Assembly (NCBI GenBank): GCA_020059785.1
Contig: JAGVBL010000397.1
Coordinates: 1-5,176, forward strand
From: Ignavibacteriales bacterium
GTDB taxonomy: Bacteria > Bacteroidota > Ignavibacteria > Ignavibacteriales > Melioribacteraceae
DNA: 5,176 nt
Reading direction: 5' to 3'
The notes beneath the pieces were generated by a model. That model worked only from the letters and a program-made list of their open reading frames with translations, was not told the origin of the DNA and made no database searches. Made by a program: the position numbers and the translations under genes. Shown here piece after piece: positions 1 to 5,176 of this stretch (position 1 is the first letter of the stretch; each line of letters opens with the position of its first letter).

Positions 1-479
1 AGCAGTGCAAAATAGGGATCGTAACCAAGACTAATAATTGTTCTAAGATGTTCATTCCTTCCCCTGAAATTTTTAAAAGAAAAATTAATTCCATAGGAAA
101 GTTTTTTCATTGAACCATCTTGTCTACGGATAAATGGAATGGGATAGATATACCAGCTCTCTTTCACATCTATGTTTATAATGTTTTTGTCATGCTGAAT
201 AGTTGGATAAATCTCCACCTTAGTAAACAGCCGAAGACTGAAAATCCGCTCTCTGTTGTATTTAAGAGTAGTAGAGTTAACAATATCACCGGGTTTAAAT
301 GTTAATTCCCTCAGTATTATATAATCTTCGGTTATGTCGTTACCTGTTATTTTAATAGAATCAACAAAGTAGAATTGGTCAGAAACAAAAAGTGAATCCG
401 GAATAGCAATCAATTTGTTCTGAATAAAAAACAAAAAACCGATTGTAACGAAAAAGATTTTTAAATAAGTCAATTTCAT
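1..479 (-). CDS. POTRA-domain outer-membrane protein, BamA/TamA type (3' end missing, beyond left edge)
   Basis: The frame opens at an ATG (479-477) and stays open to the window edge: 159 complete codons plus 2 nt, with the rest missing. Residues 1-25 look like a Sec signal peptide: MKLTYLK, then a hydrophobic stretch (IFFVTIGFLFFI), then a possible cleavage site after LIA. Residues 39-106 have the shape of one POTRA domain: VDSIKITGN, a helix with ILRELTFKPGD, a second helix around YNRERIFSLRLF, then the strand pair TKVEIYP and IINIDVKES. ESWYIYPIP and the following alternating strands (LSYGINFSFKNFRGRNEHLRT) mark the entry into a beta-barrel of the Bac_surface_Ag class. Such proteins sit in the outer membrane and insert or export other proteins; the cargo of this one is unknown. 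The start lies 11 nt after the preceding stop, so it is probably cotranscribed with the CoA-binding gene. I see no clear Shine-Dalgarno sequence; a GTG lies directly before the ATG in frame. Family assignment is fairly secure; a specific name (bamA, tamA) is not justified. Confidence 0.8.
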   Translation of the reverse strand, partial: MKLTYLKIFFVTIGFLFFIQNKLIAIPDSLFVSDQFYFVDSIKITGNDITEDYIILRELTFKPGDIVNSTTLKYNRERIFSLRLFTKVEIYPTIQHDKNIINIDVKESWYIYPIPFIRRQDGSMKKLSYGINFSFKNFRGRNEHLRTIISLGYDPYFAL

Positions 480-490
480 CACAACCGGTT

Positions 491-907
491 CTATTTAATG
501 TTTTTTATTGATTTACAATAATTGTATTGAACGAATATACATTCATCCTGAATTGTAACTATTCCCTTTTCAATTATTGGTTTAACTGCTAAATCATTTC
601 TAATACCCTGTTGAAGCCAGAGTACTTTTGGATTTTTAATAAGGACTTCATCAATTATACCGGGAATATCTTCGGATCTTCTAAAGACATTAATAATATC
701 AACATCATGGGGAATATCGGAAATTGATTTATAAACTTTTATTCCACCGGCATATTCATCTCCGAAAGAAGGATTAACACCCACAACATCATATCCAACT
801 TCAGAAAGAAATGAAGCAATCTTGCGGCTAATTTTATGAGATTCCCGGGATATACCAACAACCGCTATCGATTTAGACTCCCGCAATATTTCGCAAATGT
901 TTATCAA
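491..907 (-). CDS. CoA-binding domain protein (YccU-like, Rossmann fold)
   Basis: This 138-residue protein has the usual length for the small stand-alone CoA-binding family (CoA_binding_2, related to the N-terminal domain of succinyl-CoA ligase alpha). Visible landmarks are the first strand and nucleotide loop SIAVVGIS (13-20), the second strand with VVGVNPSF (41-48), DVDIINVFRRSED (68-80) where the family has a conserved V-F/D-V-F-R segment, and KVLWLQQGI (94-102), matching the family's W-x-Q-x-G-I motif. It is predicted cytosolic and to bind CoA or a related nucleotide; its reaction is not known for the family. No ATG exists in the frame. A TAA lies 7-9 nt before the TTG at 907-905, so TTG is the most plausible start, one nucleotide after the gcvP stop. 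No good Shine-Dalgarno is seen, which suggests translational coupling to gcvP. The C-terminal end (DECIFVQYNY) is less typical than the family's usual C-x-K-x-E-H-like ending. Confidence 0.85.
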   Translation of the reverse strand: MINICEILRESKSIAVVGISRESHKISRKIASFLSEVGYDVVGVNPSFGDEYAGGIKVYKSISDIPHDVDIINVFRRSEDIPGIIDEVLIKNPKVLWLQQGIRNDLAVKPIIEKGIVTIQDECIFVQYNYCKSIKNIK

Positions 908-908
908 G

Positions 909-3797
909 TTAATTTACCATAGATTCTTCATACTCGCTTATTGGAAGACAGCTACAAACTAAATTACGGTCCCCGTAAGCATTATTAATTCTACTAACCG
1001 TTGGCCAGAATTTATTTTCTTTAACATATTTAGCGGGAAAAGCTGCAACTTCACGTGAGTATTTATGTGTCCATTCATCTGCAACTACAACTTCAGCAAC
1101 ATGCGGAGAATTTTTTAACGGGTTATCGTTTTTGTCCCATATACCCTGTTCAACTTTTTCAATTTCCTGTTTAATTGATAATAATGCATCGCAGAAGCGG
1201 TCAAGTTCGTAAAGTGATTCGCTCTCGGTTGGTTCAACCATTAATGTACCGGGAACCGGGAAAGAAACTGTTGGAGCATGAAATCCATAGTCCATCAATC
1301 TCTTTGCAATATCTTCAACCTCTATATTCGCAGATTGTTTAAATCCTCTTGTATCAAAAATAAGTTCATGAGCTACAAAACCATTCTTACCGGAGTAGAG
1401 AGTTGAATATTGATTTGTCAATTTTGCTTTGATATAATTTGCATTGAGAATTGCAATTTTAGTTGCATAGGTTAATCCTTCGCCACCCATCATTTTAATA
1501 TATGCATAAGGAATAACAAGAATACTTGCGCTTCCCCAGGGTGCTGCAGAAACTGCATTAATACTTTTTTCATTACCAATTTTAACAACAGGATGACCGG
1601 GCAAGAACGGTACTAAATGTTCTGCAACAGCTATTGGTCCCATACCGGGTCCGCCACCTCCATGTGGAATTGTAAATGTTTTATGGAGATTCAAATGACA
1701 AACATCAGCACCAATTAATCCGGGACTTGTTAACCCTAACTGTGCATTCAAATTAGCACCATCCATATAAACCTGACCACCGTATTGATGAATGATCTCA
1801 CAGATTTCAATTATCTCTTCTTCGAAAACACCGTGAGTTGAAGGATACGTTACCATTAGAGCCGATAAATTTTCTTTGTATTGTTCGGCTTTTGATTTCA
1901 AATCATTCAGATCGATATTACCTTTATCATCGCATTTTACTACTACAACTTTTCCGCCAGCCATTACTGCACTTGCCGGATTTGTTCCATGAGCCGAGGA
2001 AGGTATTAAAATTACATTTCGCTGAAAATCACCTTTGCTATGATGGTAAGCTCTTATAACCATAAGCCCGGTATATTCACCCTGGGCACCGGAGTTCGGC
2101 TGCATCGAGACAGCTTTGAATCCGGTAATTATTGCTAATTGATTTTCGAGATTGGTAATTAATTCTTTATAACCTTCCGCCTGATCCATCGGTGCAAAAG
2201 GATGGATTTCTGCAAACTCACTCCATGAGATTCCAAACATTTCCGAAGACGCATTTAGTTTCATTGTACAGGATCCGAGTGGTATCATTGATTGAGTTAA
2301 TGAGAGGTCTTTCTTCTCAAGACCTTTTATATAGCGGAGCATTTCGGTTTCTGAATAATATGAATTAAAGACCGGGTGTGTAAAGTAATCTGACTTACGC
2401 TGTAAGTTTTGCTGAATACTTGATCCGTGATTATTAGTGGTTTGATAAGTATATTTTTTATTTACAGCATTGGCAAAAATTGTTATTAATTCCTCAATAT
2501 CCTGTAAAGTATTCGGTTCAGAAATTGAAATGCCGAAAGATTTTTCGTCGATTGATCTTAAGTTAATCTTTTTTTCTAAAGCTAATTTATTAATTAGGTT
2601 AGCTTCGTTAACTGAATTCATTTGTACATATAATGTATCAAAGAAATGATGATTCTTTTGAAGGATGCCTAATTCTTTCAAGTTCTTGTTAAGGAGTACA
2701 GCAAGATTGTTAACTCTCTCTGCAATGGCTTTAATTCCGTTTGGTCCATGGTAAACAGCATACATACCGGCCATAATAGCAAGTAGAACCTGGGCTGTAC
2801 AAATATTACTGGTAGCATGTTCACGTTTAATATGCTGTTCTCTTGTTTGAAGAGCCATTCTTAGTGCCCGTTTATTCTGAGCATCTATAGAAACTCCAAT
2901 AATTCTTCCGGGTATTTGTCTCTTGAATTCATCCCGTGTTGAAAAGAAAGCAGCATGAGGACCACCGTAACCCATCGGGACACCAAATCTTTGAGCTGAA
3001 CCTACTACAACATCAGCACCAAATTCACCGGGAGGAGTAAGCAAAGCTAAACTTAGAATATCTGCTGCAACGCATTTGAAAATTCCTTTTTCTGTTGCTT
3101 TATTGAATAGTTCTGTATAATCATAAATCTCTCCTTTACCTGAAGGATATTGAACAAGAATTCCATAAATGTCATCAGTCAATTCAATGTTTTTATGATC
3201 ACCAATTCTTAATTCAATTCCAAGAGGAGCAGAACGTGTTTTAAGGACATCAATAGTTTGAGGGAAAACATCGTCACTTACAAAAAAGACATTTGCATTT
3301 TTCTTATTTGATTTGCGAACAGAATAGAGCATTCCCATGGCTTCAGCGGCAGCTGTAGCTTCATCAAGTAATGATGCATTTGCAATTGGTAAACCAGTAA
3401 GATCAACAATCATCGTTTGAAAATTTAATAATGCTTCTAATCTGCCCTGAGATATTTCTGCCTGATAAGGTGTGTATTGAGTATACCATCCGGGATTTTC
3501 CAGAATATTTCGTTTAATTACTCCGGGTGTTATTGTAGGATAGTATCCCATGCCAATATAACTTTTGAAGACTTTATTTTTTGATGCTATCTTCTGAAGG
3601 TGGTTCATTAATTCAAATTCAGTCATCGGATTATCAAGAACCAGGTTTTCTTTTAAGCGAATCGATTTAGGAACAGTCTTCTCAATTAATTCATCAATAG
3701 AATCTACACCAATGGTATCGAGCATTTTTTTAAGATCGTTTTTACCAGGACCAATATGCCTGTCAACAAATTTGTCGAAGAATTCAAAATTGTTCAT
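909..3797 (-). CDS. gcvP: Glycine dehydrogenase (decarboxylating), P-protein of the glycine cleavage system
   Basis: At 962 residues this is the single-chain P-protein (E. coli type, about 957 residues), not the split GcvPA/GcvPB form. It decarboxylates glycine with pyridoxal phosphate and passes the aminomethyl group to the lipoyl arm of H-protein. The N-terminal half (about 1-450) has FVDRHIGP (10-17), NPGWYTQYTPYQAEISQGRL (101-120) and GSAQRFGVPMGYGGPH (266-281). The catalytic C-terminal half has IPLGSCTMKLN (505-515), SAHGTNPASA (601-610), YMDGANLNAQ (677-686) and the PLP-lysine motif HLNLHKTFTIPHGGGGPG, with Lys706 as the likely Schiff-base residue. The C-terminus NLVCSCLPISEYEES (945-959) is typical. 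All key motifs are present, so the enzyme should be active. The ATG at 3797 fits the family N-terminus; only a weak GGG precedes it. gcvH and gcvT are not adjacent, so the remaining subunits must be encoded elsewhere. The gene probably leads a unit with the two downstream genes. Confidence 0.98.
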   Translation of the reverse strand: MNNFEFFDKFVDRHIGPGKNDLKKMLDTIGVDSIDELIEKTVPKSIRLKENLVLDNPMTEFELMNHLQKIASKNKVFKSYIGMGYYPTITPGVIKRNILENPGWYTQYTPYQAEISQGRLEALLNFQTMIVDLTGLPIANASLLDEATAAAEAMGMLYSVRKSNKKNANVFFVSDDVFPQTIDVLKTRSAPLGIELRIGDHKNIELTDDIYGILVQYPSGKGEIYDYTELFNKATEKGIFKCVAADILSLALLTPPGEFGADVVVGSAQRFGVPMGYGGPHAAFFSTRDEFKRQIPGRIIGVSIDAQNKRALRMALQTREQHIKREHATSNICTAQVLLAIMAGMYAVYHGPNGIKAIAERVNNLAVLLNKNLKELGILQKNHHFFDTLYVQMNSVNEANLINKLALEKKINLRSIDEKSFGISISEPNTLQDIEELITIFANAVNKKYTYQTTNNHGSSIQQNLQRKSDYFTHPVFNSYYSETEMLRYIKGLEKKDLSLTQSMIPLGSCTMKLNASSEMFGISWSEFAEIHPFAPMDQAEGYKELITNLENQLAIITGFKAVSMQPNSGAQGEYTGLMVIRAYHHSKGDFQRNVILIPSSAHGTNPASAVMAGGKVVVVKCDDKGNIDLNDLKSKAEQYKENLSALMVTYPSTHGVFEEEIIEICEIIHQYGGQVYMDGANLNAQLGLTSPGLIGADVCHLNLHKTFTIPHGGGGPGMGPIAVAEHLVPFLPGHPVVKIGNEKSINAVSAAPWGSASILVIPYAYIKMMGGEGLTYATKIAILNANYIKAKLTNQYSTLYSGKNGFVAHELIFDTRGFKQSANIEVEDIAKRLMDYGFHAPTVSFPVPGTLMVEPTESESLYELDRFCDALLSIKQEIEKVEQGIWDKNDNPLKNSPHVAEVVVADEWTHKYSREVAAFPAKYVKENKFWPTVSRINNAYGDRNLVCSCLPISEYEESMVN

Positions 3798-3884
3798 AGT
3801 TTACCCGCAAGGAATGTTTTATCATAAATTGGTTAATTTTGTTATCAAATATAAGTAAAAGGAAAGAAATTGAAGGAGAGAATT
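3798..3884 (-). promoter_or_regulatory. rnc-gcvP spacer with candidate Bacteroidota-type promoter for gcvP
   Basis: This 87-nt gap is the only real intergenic stretch. Read on the minus strand it holds TATATTTG at 3853-3846, an exact match to the TAnnTTTG -7 element of Bacteroidota housekeeping promoters, 48 nt before the gcvP ATG. No TTTG is present at the expected 19-21 nt upstream, only T-rich sequence, so the -33 half is weak or absent. I see no stable hairpin followed by T residues, hence no convincing rnc terminator, and the gap is too short and lacks the form of a glycine riboswitch. Readthrough from rnc into gcvP therefore remains possible. Confidence 0.35.
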
Positions 3885-4667
3885 TCATCTAATATTTCTA
3901 TTACAATCCGATTTTAATTTAGAGAGTGCAATTTTGGAAGCATTCTGTTCGGCCGATTTTTTACTTCCCCCTTTTCCTGTACCGTAATTTTTATCACCTA
4001 TGTAGACATCAATAGTAAATTCTCTTTTATGTTCAGGACCTTCAACTTTTGTTACAACATATCTTGGAAGATCCATTTTTTTTGATTGTGCTAATTCAAG
4101 AAGCTGACCTTTATAATTCTTGTCAATTAAAAATCCTCTATCTTCTTCATTCGGGTAAATGAGGTTATCAAGAATAAAATTTTCAGCCGTATCAATTCCC
4201 TGGTCCAGATATATAGCACCGATAATTGCTTCGAGGCAATCGGCTAAAATTGTTTTTACTCCCTCTAATGAATCACCAAGGTACTTATGATTATACATAA
4301 GGTAGTTTTTCAATTTTAACCGTTCTGCAGTAACATATAAACGGTCTCTATTAACAAGCGAAGAGCGAACTTTGGTAAGAAATCCTTCTCCTTCATTGGT
4401 GTATATTTCGAACAAATACTTTGCAACAATCATATTAAGAACAGAATCGCCCAGGAATTCCAATCGTTCGTTAGATTTTTCAAGCTCAGGATTAATTTCA
4501 AGGTATGAACGGTGAGTTATTGCTTTAATAAAATAGGAAGAGTCCTCAATTTTAAAACCGAGAACCTTTTCCAAGGATTCAAGTTTCAGAAGAATCTCTT
4601 TTTGAAGAGATTTTTTTTTACCGGATTTGAAAATCTTAACCAGATTCTCAAAAAAATCTTTAAACAA
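3885..4667 (-). CDS. rnc: Ribonuclease III
   Basis: This 260-residue double-strand-specific endoribonuclease is expected to process rRNA precursors and structured mRNAs in the cytosol. The catalytic domain carries the signature NERLEFLGDSVL (66-77). Glu67, Glu70 and Asp74 align with E. coli E38, E41 and D45, and Asp143 and Glu146 in ILADCLEAIIG align with D114 and E117 at the same spacing, so the Mg-binding centre is intact. A dsRNA-binding domain follows (about 185-253), ending in the typical GSKKSAEQNASKIAL helix. Compared with E. coli there is a lysine-rich N-terminal extension of about 29 residues. The start is TTG at 4667-4665, 2 nt after the fabF stop; AGGA five bases before it, inside the last fabF codons, is a fair ribosome-binding site, and the next in-frame ATG is deep inside the catalytic domain. 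An A9 tract encodes Lys17-19. Following fabF is a gene order common in bacteria. Confidence 0.97.
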   Translation of the reverse strand: MFKDFFENLVKIFKSGKKKSLQKEILLKLESLEKVLGFKIEDSSYFIKAITHRSYLEINPELEKSNERLEFLGDSVLNMIVAKYLFEIYTNEGEGFLTKVRSSLVNRDRLYVTAERLKLKNYLMYNHKYLGDSLEGVKTILADCLEAIIGAIYLDQGIDTAENFILDNLIYPNEEDRGFLIDKNYKGQLLELAQSKKMDLPRYVVTKVEGPEHKREFTIDVYIGDKNYGTGKGGSKKSAEQNASKIALSKLKSDCNRNIR

Positions 4668-4669
4668 AA

Positions 4670-5176
4670 TTATCCTACAAACTTCTTAAAAAGTAAACTG
4701 GCGTTATGACCGCCAAAACCAAATGTATTGCTAATAGCGTAATTAATTTCCCGTTTTGCCGGAATCTTGGGTGTATAATTCAAGTCGCATTCAGGATCTG
4801 GATTATCTAAATTAATAGTTGGAGGAATAATAGAATTTTTTATTGCAAGGATTGTTGCAATTGCTTCAACGGCTCCAGCGGCACCAAGTAGATGGCCTGT
4901 CATCGATTTTGTTGAACTGATAGCAAGTTTATATGCATGCTCGCCGAAAAGGGTTTTAATAGCTTTAGTTTCGTTAAGGTCATTCAGTTCTGTTGAAGTA
5001 CCATGAGCGTTAATATAATCAACATCATCAGGTTTAATACCACCGTCTCTCAAAGCATCTCTCATAGATCTAAATGCGCCTTCACCGCCGGGAGGAGGAG
5101 CAGTAACGTGGAATGCATCGCCGGTAAGTCCAATACCTACAATTTCAGCATAGATATTAGCACCGCGATTTAATGC
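4670..5176 (-). CDS. fabF: 3-oxoacyl-[acyl-carrier-protein] synthase II, C-terminal part (5' end beyond right edge)
   Basis: The frame is open from the right edge to the TAA at 4672-4670, giving 169 codons including the stop (168 residues) of a protein normally about 410 long. The missing N-terminal part holds the active-site cysteine. Visible C-terminal landmarks are DAFHVTAPPPGGEGA, the first catalytic histidine in NAHGTST, the lysine and second histidine in STKSMTGHLLGAAG, and the gating-loop motif NTFGFGGHN. The two histidines are 37 residues apart, as are H303 and H340 of E. coli FabF. The enzyme condenses malonyl-ACP with acyl-ACP in type II fatty-acid elongation. The ATG at 5065 is an internal methionine, not the start, because conserved FabF sequence (ALNRGANIYAEIVGIGLTGD) continues upstream of it. 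The stop lies 2 nt before rnc, so the two are almost certainly cotranscribed and coupled. FabF is preferred over FabB by the HVTAP and GHLLGAAG wording and the rnc neighbour. Confidence 0.96.
   Translation of the reverse strand, partial: ALNRGANIYAEIVGIGLTGDAFHVTAPPPGGEGAFRSMRDALRDGGIKPDDVDYINAHGTSTELNDLNETKAIKTLFGEHAYKLAISSTKSMTGHLLGAAGAVEAIATILAIKNSIIPPTINLDNPDPECDLNYTPKIPAKREINYAISNTFGFGGHNASLLFKKFVG
4673..4676 (-). promoter_or_regulatory. Ribosome-binding site of rnc inside the fabF 3' end
   Basis: Read on the minus strand, AGGA lies in the last two sense codons of fabF, five bases before the TTG start of rnc. It is the clearest Shine-Dalgarno-like site in the window and supports the TTG start. 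Termination of fabF and initiation of rnc would take place within about 10 nt, which fits translational coupling. Confidence 0.5.

Noticed and set aside
120..305. Short plus-strand open frame of 61 codons
   Set aside because: It lies wholly antisense to the POTRA protein gene, shows no domain, and has no plausible start context.
483..490. Eight-base palindrome AACCGGTT between the CoA-binding and POTRA genes
   Set aside because: It is too short for an operator or terminator on its own and is one of many CCGG sites in the window.
1838..2059. Plus-strand open frame of 73 codons
   Set aside because: It is antisense to the strongly conserved catalytic half of gcvP; it has the Leu/His-rich look of a shadow frame and no recognisable motif.
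3798..3884. Possible glycine riboswitch or rnc terminator ahead of gcvP
   Set aside because: The gap is only 87 nt, contains no stable stem-loop and no recognisable riboswitch core, and has no hairpin followed by a T run.
4512..4709. Plus-strand open frame of 65 codons
   Set aside because: It is antisense to the lysine-rich start of rnc; its Phe/Lys/Asn-rich sequence comes from the complement of AT-rich codons.
5063..5065. ATG as the start of fabF
   Set aside because: The frame continues upstream with clear FabF sequence to the window edge, so this ATG is an internal methionine.
1..5176. Search for mobile elements, CRISPR repeats, tRNA or rRNA genes, or a novel defence-like system
   Set aside because: The window is nearly filled by five conserved housekeeping or envelope genes on one strand; no direct or terminal inverted repeats, transposase or RNA gene structure were seen.

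Overview
This AT-rich window carries five genes, all read on the minus strand (right to left), with almost no intergenic DNA. Two are cut by the window edges. In transcription order they are: the C-terminal part of fabF (beta-ketoacyl-ACP synthase II), rnc (ribonuclease III), gcvP (full-length single-chain glycine dehydrogenase), a small CoA-binding-domain protein, and the N-terminal part of a POTRA/BamA-type outer-membrane protein. The last gene runs off the left edge; it has a clear ATG and signal peptide and fills positions 1 to 479.

The organism is probably a Gram-negative member of the Bacteroidota/Ignavibacteriota/Chlorobiota side of the tree. The grounds are low GC, weak or absent Shine-Dalgarno sequences before most genes, a TAnnTTTG-type element ahead of gcvP, a long single-chain GcvP, and a POTRA protein with the ESWYIYPIP-type signature I associate with outer-membrane proteins of that group. 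This placement is inference; no marker here proves it.

Layout: fabF and rnc are 2 nt apart, and rnc starts at TTG with an AGGA inside the end of fabF. An 87-nt gap, the only real spacer, separates rnc from gcvP and holds a candidate promoter. gcvP is followed after 1 nt by the CoA-binding gene, which also starts at TTG, and after 11 more nt by the outer-membrane protein gene. There appear to be two transcription units, fabF-rnc and gcvP-CoA-binding-OMP, or one long readthrough operon. The genes do not form one pathway: they cover fatty-acid elongation, RNA processing, glycine cleavage, an uncharacterised CoA/nucleotide-binding protein and envelope biogenesis.

I found no mobile element, CRISPR array, RNA gene or novel multi-gene system. 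The most unusual signal is compositional. The tetranucleotide CCGG is strongly over-represented for such an AT-rich sequence, and Pro-Gly pairs are written almost exclusively as CCC-GGN, although CCC is rare for proline elsewhere in the window.
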